Assembly: GCA_000442125.1 (NCBI GenBank)
Contig: KE546975.1
Coordinates: 868,001-932,000 of the forward strand
DNA length: 64,000 nt
Direction of reading: 5' to 3'
Source of the DNA: Opeltia flavorubescens
Lineage: Eukaryota; Ascomycota; Lecanoromycetes; Teloschistales; Teloschistaceae
Below the pieces are notes generated by a model. It saw nothing but the letters and a program-made list of their open reading frames with translations. It made no database searches and was not told the origin of the DNA. The position numbers and the translations under genes are program-made. How positions within the stretch are numbered: the first letter of the stretch is position 1; each line of letters starts with the position of its first letter. Positions 1 to 9,639 of this stretch are shown here, one piece after another.

Positions 1-890
1 CCTGTCGCGGCGGCTGCTCGAATCCTGAAACTCGGATGTGTTTCCCCCGAAGCCGCCGCCATCGCCGTATACCCCCCCACTATATCCTCCGTATCCGGCA
101 GATTCGCTGCCAAAGCCGCCGTACCTACTACCGCTTGACAATCCACCACTCATGGCCCCACCCTCAACGCCGCCGAATTTGTTACGGTTCGACCTCGCTT
201 TTTTACGCTCAGCTCTAATCCGATCCACATCGCTCAACAGGTCGGTAAGCTCTTTCGACCGGTTGCGGACATTCACGCCTTGATCTTTGCCATTGTGATC
301 GATAAAGTGGAATTGGCGCAGCATCTTTAGGAGTGACATATGTGACCGTGCGTCGTCAATGACTCGCTCGGAGCCATTTTTGACCAGGAATTCGAGGAGC
401 TGCAGTCCCTATATCTTTAATTAAATCATAATCCGGGACATCAATGAACTCAAGAGCAGGATACCTTATAGATCTGCCTCCATTCTTCGGCGGACTTTTC
501 TGTGAAGCGTTTGTAAATCATCGGCATTATTTCATTCAGTAATTGACTGGCGCCTATAAGCATGGCACGTGCGATGCCCCAAAAGGATACCGACTAGCTG
601 TGTGTTGCATTGGCAATCTCCTGCATCAACGTGGACGACGCTCCCCATGGCTCGTTGTTGGTGGCTTCTCGAACCTGCAAGTGCTCTTGAGCTAGTAGCC
701 TCTTTCAATTCGTAAACAGACCCGACCTTTGATTCCATTTCGGTGTAATTCATGACAGCTAGCAGAATTCCATTAGCTGGATATGGCGAAAGGGACTGGG
801 GAGTCTACCATTCTGAACCTTTCGAACGCCTGCCTTAAGGTCATACAACGTTAAGTTGCTAACCTGATCTCTGAGGCTATTCAAATCCAT
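1..890 (-). CDS. ENT3: Epsin-like ENTH-domain protein, Ent3 type (3' end cut by window)
   Basis: Clathrin-adaptor accessory protein. ENTH proteins of the Ent3/epsinR group bind phosphoinositides and act in trans-Golgi to endosome traffic (family knowledge). The start at 890 gives MDLNSLRDQVSNLTLYDL. Splicing four short introns yields an uninterrupted ENTH domain: NYTEMESKVREATNNEPWG, then a Tyr-Gln-Leu-Leu-Asn-Glu-Ile-Met run, EEWRQIYKGLQLLEFLVKNG, and the helix with RQFHFIDHNGKDQGVNVRNR (about residues 15-165). The LTLYDLK start and the KNGSERVIDDARSH segment fit Ent3 better than the plasma-membrane epsins Ent1/2. After the domain comes a Gly/Ser/Tyr-rich linker with GGYGG-like repeats, which runs off the window at base 1, so the clathrin-binding tail is not seen. 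The third intron uses a GTCGGT donor and the acceptor ending at GGCGCCAG; this choice restores the conserved Tyr-Gln. Confidence 0.88.
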
Positions 891-1350
891 ATTGGAGCCT
901 ACTAGAATGGGTTGGTATTCGTTATTGGATGAACAAAACAAGCGCTTTGACAAGGCGGGTTCATCCTCACTTTCAATATCTGCCAAGACGTGGAGAAGCT
1001 AAGAAGTTTAGCCGAGTGCCGGTTCAGGGGGAACGAAAAAGGGGCTCCAGGGGTTAAAATGCTATGAGGGTGATGCAGAGCAAGCAGACAGCTAATCACT
1101 GGCAATGGAATGTTGGTGAAAAGGTAAATATATCATTATCTAGATTCTTCAAGTATACTGCACTCGGTTTCAGATAAAGGAGCAATTGCCATGCCCAACT
1201 GGCTGTTGGGAATGCAGTATGCCTTTTCGGTCAATCCGACCGTTCGCTGATCAGAGATACCAAAGGTTGCCTCCAACGCCATAATCCATCGAAATATGTA
1301 CGGGGGTGCAGATATGTACATCTTGACATCTGGTCAAGGCCGGGATGCCC
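891..1350. other. Intergenic, ENT3 upstream / HMGR downstream
   Basis: This stretch lies between the HMG-CoA reductase stop and the ENT3 start, both genes being on the minus strand. It should hold the reductase 3' UTR and the ENT3 promoter. The short ORFs here have no recognisable domain. I see no RNA gene or repeat. Confidence 0.6.
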
Positions 1351-4300
1351 TCAACTTCGGGGAGGAGCTACTGTGGACGGAGTCATTGAGAGCTTTTGAG
1401 CAGCCTGTAGCCTGTCTGGCGCAGCCGAAAGGGCTGCTGATACCGGGGTCGACGATCTTGTAGGTACGGCACTGCGATTATGCTTCATGTGCGCAGAGAC
1501 CAGGTGACCTGCCGCGAGTGCGCTGCACAGACTGAGCTCGCCTGCCAGCACCGTTGCAGCCACAATTCGTGCTAATCGTCGGGCATTCTCGCCAGGTGCG
1601 GTAGGGTGAGGCCCTTTAACCCCGAGCAGATCGAGCATCGCGCTTTGGGGTTCGAGAACGGTGCCGCCACCAACGGTGCCGACTTCGATTGACGGCATTG
1701 ATACACTGATCTGTAAGTTCCCGTCAAAGCTAGACGGTGTTAGCGACTTCTTAACGCAGCGAGGGTGAATACTTACTTCCTCATGACCGTGATGCAGTTG
1801 CTGCTTTCAACATTCTGCGCTGGATCTTGTCCTGTAGCTAAGAAAATCGCAGTCACGACATTAGCTGCATGCGCATTGAAACCCCCAATACTCCCGGCCA
1901 TTGCACTTCCGATCAGATTTTTGCTGGTGTTGAGCTCGACCATCGCATTCACATCACTCTTCAACACGCTCTTCACCACGTTCGCTGGGATGATGGCTTC
2001 CGCTACCACGCTTTTGCCTCGTCCGTCGATCCAATTGATGGCTGCCGGCTTCTTATCTGTACAATAGTTGCCAGATACAGAGATGATAGCCATATCTTCG
2101 AATCCAGCCTCTTTCATCATGACGTCCAAGGCGTATTCGACCCCTTTCGATATCATATTCATCCCCATCGCGTCACCTGTCGTTGTCTTAAATCGGATGT
2201 AAAGGTACGTACCGGCCAGCGCGGTCTTCATACTCTGTAAGCGAGCAAATCGACTGGTTGAATTGAACGCTTCCTTCATCGTCCTCTGCCCTTCCTCGGA
2301 GTCAAGCCAGATTTTTGCAGCACCAGCTCTAGCCAAAGTCTGGAAGCCCACACAGGGACCACGTGTCATTCCGTCTCCAGTAAGAACCGTCAAAGCCCCA
2401 CCAGCTGCATTGATGGCCTTGCAGCCACGATTAGTGCTAGCTACCAAAACCCCTTCGGTTGTAGCCATCGGTACGTAATAGTGCTGCCCGTCGATAATCA
2501 GGGGCCCGGCAGCTCCTGTTGGGATCGGCATATAACCAATCACGTTCTCACAACAGGCGCCGTGAACATTTTCATAATTGTAATCTAGATAAGGAAGCTT
2601 TGACCGCTCGAGCTGGCTGGTGGTCAGGGATGTTGCTGGCGTTCGGGAGACAAGGGCTCGGCGAACTTTCACAGCTCGGGTTAAAGAAGCAAGCCTGCTC
2701 ATTACCTTGGTGTTCTCGAGTGTTTTCTCTAGAGCATATCCGGGTATCTTTCCTCGAACAGCAAGATCCATGAGTTCGGCATCATGCAGCCAGGCAGCCT
2801 TACGCTCACTCAACATCTGCTCACATTCCAGGGGACCTCGAGAAATTGGAATGGATGCAAGCTGATCTTGATGAGAAGTCTTGGTCTCGGGGAGGTTACT
2901 ATTAGCATGTGTCTCTGGCTCAGCATCATTTAGTTGATGTCTTGTGGCTGGTACTGGATCATTCTCTTGCTCGTGGCCAGACCGAGGCTCTTTGATACTC
3001 CAACGAGCGGCATTAAAGAGATATCCGTTCAGCACGAGACTCATTGTTAAAGCCACCACGATCCATTTACTTAGAACCGGATCCTCGAGGCTCTTAAGAA
3101 TCCCTTCTAGAACTTTTCCGCCCACGACCACGTCCAGAAGCTGATCCGCATAATCAGCGTCCAGAATGGAATTGCCTGACCCATCATAATCGTCATCGGT
3201 AGGAGGATATTCCAACTCGTATTTGATTGGCGGTAGGACGGTGACGAGGGTTGTAATATCACGATCTTTCGCTGTCGTTTGAATGTGATCAAGGCCGTTC
3301 TGCGCCACCTTGAAAGGATCCATAGGCGGTGGCGTCAGAACATTAGGAATCCCAGATACTGTGGGTGGCGCGACCGAGCCACTTTTTGCTCGGAATGGAA
3401 TCGTACAGAGGTTGATCGCATTCAACGCAACGAAGCCCGTTACCATCAAGACCTTAAATTTCGGGATGCTGCTGTCGCGGACTTTCTTCCCAAAGGGACT
3501 CTGTTCTTCCTGAATATTGTCGTCGTTATCCATGTCTCGTCTCGGCCAATCATTTCTCGAAGCAACGTTTTCGGCAACGCGACGGCTTACTCCGTCCTCT
3601 TCCAACGCCCTCCTAAGCGCAACGTGACGTTTGATACGATTGATTTCCAGTTTTACGCTTAAGATGGCGGTGTAGAAAGTGAAAAGTAGAATGCAGTCAA
3701 AAGCGAGAATCCAGGCAGCAAGAAAACAAAACTGTCTCAGTCCTCCCTGCACGCCCGAGGCTGCGCCAGCAACCAATATTGCAATTTCAATGCAATAATC
3801 CCGAACAATGTCAAAGCCACGGTCCTGAACAGCTGCGTGGAGTGCAGATTGTATCGTTCTAGGTGACTTGTCTTCTCGTCTGCTCTGTGCGCCTGATCTG
3901 CCTTTCAAGCGCCCCGAGCTCAAAGAAGCCGAAAGGACAGCTTTGGTCAGAATGATGGGTTTCTCAAAACCAATCGTAACAACCAGGAACGGAAGGCCTT
4001 CCGAAAGAAGTAAAAAATTGATAGGAACGCCCAGCTTCGTAGTAACAATTAGACCAAAGAGAAACGCAAAAACTGAACTGATGAGGACAGTTGTTGCAAG
4101 CCAGAAATTGGAGCCCATCCGACGCATAGACAAGAACAATGACACAAATGTAAGATGCATGGACAGATACCCGAGGAACATGATGACGATGTCAAGCGTC
4201 TCTGCATTCTAGCCAAACCATCAGTTGCTGATATTGGAAAATCAAACGCCACTTACTTTTATTAAATCTAGGAACCAGGTCCATGCGTCGGTGATGCGAT

Positions 4301-5031
4301 TTAACACTAATCTCTGGGAAGTATTGCTGTTGCTTCTGCTGGCTTTGATAATCCATGATTGTGGTTGATTGATACTCTTTTTCGCAAAAGGCTGATTCGG
4401 AATTTCTCGGACCGCACGCAGGAAGTCATGCACCTCGTCAAAGGGGACTGAGTATGACAAAGTAGAATCTTGCGAGATAAGATGCAGTGGGTTCGATGTC
4501 GAGGGTAGAACTTGAGCGGAGGTATTATTAGGTAATGGAACTTCATCCGCCAGCGGTGCAGCCCATGGGTAGATATTCGATAGCGAATTAGGAAAGACCA
4601 GAGTTACCAGAGCCAAGTGTCGAGTCTGCCGTGACCTGTCAGAGAACACACTTTGCTTTACCCATCAGAGCAGGGCAGCAGACCGTCATCGACCCACTCG
4701 TTCCGTCCTGTTCCACTTGCCATTTCCATCCGCTTTGTTCGCTCACACGTAATTGACGGCCTCCCTCGAGCAAGGAGGGTAGATCAGTCACTCCTGAAGA
4801 ATTGCCGGTAGGCGAATTAGGTTCGAGAAGACTTCCCTCCAAGATACCAATATACGATGTACTGGCTAGTAGAGCGACGAAGACTATGGTATGAATTGGA
4901 TGAGTGAAAGCGCTCCGAGCAATCGATTGAAGCGTGGCTGTTACATGGCGGTGGAGATAGCCAGGTTTGGAAGGCGCCACATGGCCATGATCACTGCGGA
5001 AGCGTGCGGGAAGGAAAGAAGCCCCCAGCAT
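1351..5031 (-). CDS. HMG1: 3-hydroxy-3-methylglutaryl-CoA reductase (class I, with sterol-sensing domain)
   Basis: Reduces HMG-CoA to mevalonate with NADPH, the committed step of sterol and isoprenoid synthesis, in the ER membrane. Four exons (5031-4694, 4635-4257, 4208-1777, 1729-1351) give about 1175 aa, normal for filamentous fungi. Residues 1-240 carry an N-terminal membrane segment ([18 protein letters not shown]) and a lumenal region. Residues about 240-440 are the multi-span sterol-sensing domain, starting with a hydrophobic run after [20 protein letters not shown] low-complexity linker follows. The catalytic domain spans about 700-1175, with ENVIG (catalytic Glu, near 793), DAMGMNM (near 918), the catalytic-Lys strand [16 protein letters not shown], and the C-terminal catalytic His in [12 protein letters not shown]. 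The last intron is placed to read through [20 protein letters not shown], the family consensus. The sterol-sensing domain implies sterol-regulated turnover, as in the family. Paralogue status is unknown. Confidence 0.97.
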
Positions 5032-6082
5032 TGCGGCTTATGACAAGGGTGGATGGTATAAAGTCAAGACGGGGAGTTAGTCGCAAGATTTAGAAGTTGA
5101 CATCGAGTGACTGTAAGGGGACTGGAAAGTGGCAGCTATCATTGTGATTTAGCCGATATCTTTGTAAGAATAGGAAACCACAAACTGTGTACGAAGTAGG
5201 AGAGAAGTCGTATCAATGGGTTAGGTAGCTTTCCAATTGGACGTAGCGATTGCGCTAACAGGTACAGCAACTCGCATGCCGTGTAAGGATGGTGAAGGAT
5301 TCGCTGCGAGGTCGAGGCAACTGGAAAGGTATTTGCCTCGAGGAAGAAGAAGTGTTAAGATGGGGCAAAGCTTATAGGCAGTAGTGATTCCTGAGGTGGA
5401 AGGTGACACAGACACAAGATATTCATCACCGTCTTTTTCAAGGAAGACTTGATGTTGAATTTGAGCTCCTGAGAGCGGTGAAGTAAGGATCGTCTTTTGA
5501 CCCTGTGCAGCCCTGCCTCTAAAAACCCTTGACAAAAAACCTTAACGGCGGGACAAAGCGAGCCATTCCTTTGCTGGATAGGTAGATCTAGATGCCAAGA
5601 CATTTCATCCGTGGCTCGACTCGCATGTCAAGTTTTTTGTTTCCGGGTCTGCGTATTGTATATGACGGCAGTCCATTGCTGCAAGGAAATATGTTGGTTT
5701 ATGGGGGTTACTATGAAAACTTGGAGAAGATTGACAAGGTCGGCCTTATTCGGTATCTGTGCGGAATGACAGACATCATCATCCACTGCTGAGGTAGGTA
5801 AGAGCCACAGCCGGTTCATTGACTCGGAACAACCCCTTTCTGCGTTCTGTAATTGCATCTACCAGAAACGGCAAACCATTTCAACAAATAAGGCTGGTCG
5901 AAGAAATGCAGTCAAGGGTCGAGGATCAGAAGCACTCATGGATCGACACTGCGAGGGGAACAACTACGAAACATTCCTCGATTAGATTTTTGAAACTCAA
6001 TAGTGATATGGCACATGTTCTAAGTAATACGGATCCATGTATACTAACCAAAGCATAAAAATACAGAAAACAACGAGCTCTC
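5032..6082. other. Intergenic, HMG-CoA reductase upstream region
   Basis: About 1.05 kb lies upstream of the HMG-CoA reductase start and downstream of the lysine-rich gene. It probably contains the reductase promoter and leader. The longest ORFs (minus 5221-5535 and 5355-5603) overlap each other in different frames, show no domain, and look fortuitous. I see no sterol-responsive motif that I could defend. Confidence 0.5.
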
Positions 6083-6759
6083 CTACTTCTTAGCCGTCTT
6101 TGCCTTCTTGGCCGGTGCTTTCTCTTCAGTCTTCTTCTCTTCTTCGGGCGCACTGCGCTTGCTACCGATCCGAGAACTCTTCCTCGTCCCCTCTGCCGGC
6201 GTTTTCTTCTCCTTCTTGGGCGCCTTGGACTTGCTGTCTACTTTCTTGCCCGTGGCTTTCTTCCCGCTGTTGGCCTTTGGTTTTTCTTTTCCTTCTTGTT
6301 TGTCGTCGGATCCGTCTTTCGTCTCATCCTTCTTCTGCTCGTCAGACTTGGGCTCCGGTGCGCCTTTGGCTGGCTTGTTCTCGGATCCAGCTTCGTTCTC
6401 GTAGTCGCCACCCTTCTTCTCGTACTCCTTGGCTATCTTCGAACCCTATCATACGAGTCCGATGATGAGCGACCGATCCAAGCGTAGCGTTTATGAATAA
6501 GAGTTCGGATACGAGACATCGCGTCACATACCTTCCACGCTGTCATCTGCCCCTTGCCTGATCCGTCTTTGTTTGTTTCATTTTTGACATCTGGAGCGCA
6601 TGCGCATTAGACTGACTCGCGAAAGCTGGTACTACGGGGATCGCAGACCTTCTTTGACCTCTTCGCGCAACTTCGGCTATGGAGGGGTCAGCAATTGTAC
6701 GTGAATTGGAAGCGTGAGACATGTCATACATCGGTAGGCTTTCCCTTTGAGCTCGGCAT
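6083..6759 (-). CDS. Small lysine-rich conserved fungal protein, function unknown
   Basis: Four exons (6759-6730, 6676-6649, 6590-6532, 6445-6083) join in frame to about 159 aa. The start at 6759 (MPSSKGKPTD) is preferred over upstream in-frame ATGs because the reading continues as PKLREEVKE, which resembles the beginning of a small fungal protein family as I remember it. The middle holds MTAWKGSKIAKEYEKKGGDY followed by ENEAGS, the apparent conserved core. The C-terminal half is almost all Lys, Glu, Ala and Pro, with basic patches such as TRKSSRIGSKR and PAKKAKTAKK. These look like nuclear localisation or nucleic-acid-binding tails (inference). No enzyme motif is visible. The ATG reading upstream from 6969 would add a hydrophobic, Arg-containing leader resembling a targeting signal, but it includes an N and is less likely. 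Confidence 0.72.
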
Positions 6760-7169
6760 TGCGAAAGAAGCGGAGAAAGCTCTTTGAATTGGGATTTTGG
6801 ACTTGGAGAAATGAGAGTATAGGGAGCGCGTCGCAAATAATGATGGAGATGAAAGCCAAACAAGCTGCTGCGACAGTAGCGATAACCGTAGGCCAAACAC
6901 GGTAAGGTGGAATCNCCTGCCGCAAGCTAACGCGTTCGAATCTTTACCTATGGTATTTGTACAACACAATCTTTTACTATTACATTCATTTTACTGGTAC
7001 TGTAGCAGAATGCCACTTTGCAGAGACTCTTCCTTATTAGTACTTCGTTGTCCATCTAATAGTTCCAATCAAGTATTCCAAATAAACCTCATCCTTTGCG
7101 ATGTCTTCAGCGTCAACGTTTGCAATACGTTTGATTCATTACCATGATCAACTAGGAAATAGATCGTAA
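6760..7169. other. Intergenic, upstream of lysine-rich gene
   Basis: This is the gap between the nicotinamidase stop and the lysine-rich protein start, both on the minus strand. It contains one N at about 6914 and an AT-rich stretch at about 6950-7150. No coding or RNA signal is recognised. Confidence 0.5.
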
Positions 7170-7938
7170 TCAAGGGGCAACACGAGGCACCTCGCTGTCT
7201 TCTATTATGATCACCTCAATCTCCAGTTCTTTCAGATTCCTTTTTACCCTCTCCCATCCATTTTCCCCTTCGTCAATGCTCCTTACCCCCTCCTCAATGA
7301 CATAAACGTCAAATCCCTCTTTTTTTGCGTCAACAGCAGTACACCGAACACAATAATCCCCAGCCAATCCCACCACAAACACCTTTTGTACCCCCCTATC
7401 CTTCAAGAGTGCCGCAAGATCAAAGCTTGCAGCTTCCAATGACTTATTCCCGAAGGCATCAGCAAAAGCTGAGAACATTTCTACCCGTTTATCGCGACCT
7501 TTGTCAATAATCCTGTCGAGTTTCGAGGCATTGAGTTCAGGGATGAGTTCCGCGCCAGCGGTATCTTGGATGCAATGGGCTGGCCATATCGGTATTGATG
7601 TCGACTCTGCATGGTTCTGTGGGTTAACTATTGTGACCGAGGATGAGAAAGCTTTATTATTCGGCGGTGGATGGGACGTTTCAAATGATACATGGTCAGG
7701 TGGGTGAAAGTCTCTCGTCGCGATTTTTAAGGTGAAAGGGAGGGAGAGCAAGTGATTGATCGTGGGTGCGATATTTCGACCTCCAGCTACAGCGAGCGCT
7801 CCGTTCTTGGGAGAGCTTGTGAGCGATTGGCCTTTTCCGTCAATTTTGAATGGGTATTGCCTTGCTTACTGGCGGGCAAAAGTCTTCCTGCACATCGACC
7901 ACAAGTAAAGCAGACTTGGCCTGTTGTAAGATTACCAT
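7170..7938 (-). CDS. PNC1: Nicotinamidase (isochorismatase-like hydrolase)
   Basis: Hydrolyses nicotinamide to nicotinate and ammonia in the NAD+ salvage pathway. It also relieves nicotinamide inhibition of sirtuins (known for yeast Pnc1). Two exons (7938-7870, 7805-7170; 64-nt intron) give 234 aa. The start MVILQQAKSALLVVDVQEDF places the catalytic Asp in VVDVQEDF. The intron joins PP to NGALAVAGGR, the conserved loop. Metal ligands lie in ATRDFHPPDHVSF, and the HCIQDTAGAE loop follows. The catalytic Lys is probably in IIDKGRDKRVEMFSAF, and the nucleophile Cys is in GLAGDYCVRCTAVDA. All three catalytic residues are present, so the enzyme should be active. It ends about 0.4 kb from the upstream start of the next minus-strand gene. 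Confidence 0.93.
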
Positions 7939-8357
7939 GGTGAAATTGTACCGTATCTTCAGAATCGGTAGGATAGTATATTTCTAGATCATGCAGGTGA
8001 TAAAAGAATACTTGAGCCAATCGTGAATACGTAAGGTATTATAAAGCTTGTTTATGTAAGCCAAATTTACGACCTTGAAATGTTTAGGGTTTTATTTCTA
8101 TGAATATTCCAAATTCCATCATTTGAGCCCAAAGAAATGGATATCATGAATAACCTTGTTCAGTACTATGTAGAAGCTTAACAATACCCAATCAAAGGCT
8201 TCTTATGCATGACGACAACCCGTCCTCCCCAATTCAGTCTAGCGTTCGATCTCACGAGGTACTAAATCTTCAAATTGTCTGCCCTTCCATATATCCCTCC
8301 AAGTCACGAACCAAACGTTCTCCATATCGACCTTCCAGCCCTTCTATCTCTACGACA
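7939..8357. promoter_or_regulatory. Divergent promoter between PNC1 and TOM6
   Basis: The 419 bp separate the divergent nicotinamidase (-) and Tom6 (+) starts. The 150 bp before the Tom6 ATG are strongly pyrimidine-rich on the plus strand (runs of C and T at 8215-8350), as is common just upstream of highly expressed fungal genes. No single binding site is claimed. Confidence 0.45.
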
Positions 8358-8710
8358 ATGCCACCAAAACGTCAACCCCCCTCATCTTCCAAATCCATTG
8401 CTTCCTCCGCCCCATCCTCCAAAAAACCCACCAATCGCCCCACCCAACTCCTTCAATCTACATACGCCACCCTCACTGCGCCGGAGAACCAGTCTGTCGT
8501 GAGAGCTGTCGGGTTATTTGGTGTATGTTTTCCTACCTGACTTCCCTCGACTCCACGAATACAGCACCAGTGGGGGATATTTCCAGGAGAATGATTTTTG
8601 GTACGGCGTTTGGTACCGAAGGGCTAACGTGCTTCTTTGATTTGGGCGAAATCCAGGTCGCGATAGCCTTCCTCAGCAGCAGCTGGAGCGATGTGTTGAT
8701 TTCCGCGTAA
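8358..8710 (+). CDS. TOM6: TOM complex small subunit Tom6
   Basis: Small tail-anchored subunit of the mitochondrial outer-membrane import pore. In yeast and Neurospora, Tom6 stabilises the Tom40-Tom22 assembly. Exons 8358-8522 and 8657-8710 (GTATGT donor, ATCCAG acceptor) give 72 aa. The N-terminus is Ser/Pro/Lys-rich (MPPKRQPPSSSKS). The conserved part reads STYATLTAPENQSVVRAVGL, followed by FGVAIAFLSSSW, a short membrane helix, and the C-terminus SDVLISA. Size, the PENxSVVR motif before the helix and the position of the helix match fungal Tom6 as I remember it. The protein is short, so homology rests on about 35 residues. Confidence 0.8.
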
Positions 8711-9639
8711 GTTCGATCTCTTGCTATATTCTCGAGCTGGAAGAGAAATCTCGGGGAATGGAATTGAATTTGGAGGTCAAGAAGAAGGGAATGCTGATTT
8801 CGGGAAACTCAGGATATGAGGATACGTCATGATAGGAAGAGACCTAAAGTGAAAACTTACTTTCATGGAAAATGCAATACAGCGGGATAAGTCGACGCAG
8901 AAGGAAAGCTCAGTAGAAGTCTGCGTCGAAAAAGAAACAAATATCCTCCGGGCTAGAGGGAGAACGAAGCCACTGTATAAAACATTTTCTTCTCTCTCTA
9001 CTGTATAACGGGGAGCGCCGGATACTTGTCGATTGGGGACCAGAGCGGCTGCCACCATGTGTCGTAGATATGGCCGATATCAATCGATGACACTTTGCTC
9101 TACTGTACATAATTCAATTGTTACAGAACGGTTCATCCTTTCTCATTGACTTGACCCACATTTCATACCTAAGACGATGTAGAAAACGAGCGTTTCACCT
9201 TGCCTACGGAAAAGCTACGACTAGAGCCTGCCAATTTATGCCGGCTTTTGACCTGCTGCTAAATCTCTCGACTACCAACAACTCACCTTCACTCCCCACT
9301 GAAGCGATAAGTAGACCTAGGAATACACGACCAAGAACCAAATCTTTCAAATTAAAACCCAATTTCCATCTCTGCTTTCTCCTGCCCGTACCCTTACTCT
9401 CCGCCAATATCCATATCCATAAATCTCATATCNAATTAAGCGAAAGAAACCAAAAGATTGGGGGGAATCCAGCGTTGCCGCCTATAATTCTGAATGATGG
9501 GAGGGAAACAAATGAAGAGTTTACCACCAATGCTCGCTTTTTGTCGCAAATTAGTCATGACCGTGACGCTATGCCTCGAGAGCCTCTACTTTTCTTGGCT
9601 CAACCCAATTGAGATTGCTTGTTGCCCCTATAACGCGGC
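8711..9639. other. Intergenic, convergent TOM6 / Zn2Cys6 gene
   Basis: The two flanking genes converge here, so both 3' UTRs lie in this 0.93 kb. The plus-strand ORF 9118-9612 contains an N and no domain. A minus-strand hydrophobic ORF (9204-9407) has no ATG. I see no supported gene. Confidence 0.5.

Noticed and set aside
5221-5603. Two overlapping minus-strand ORFs upstream of HMG-CoA reductase
   Set aside because: Different frames, no domain and no splice sites that join them to the reductase; probably leader or promoter sequence.
9204-9407. Minus-strand ORF with a hydrophobic stretch
   Set aside because: It has no ATG in frame and no nearby exon that would supply one.
9118-9612. 164-codon plus-strand ORF between TOM6 and the Zn2Cys6 gene
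   Set aside because: Contains an N, has no recognisable motif and lies where two 3' UTRs converge.
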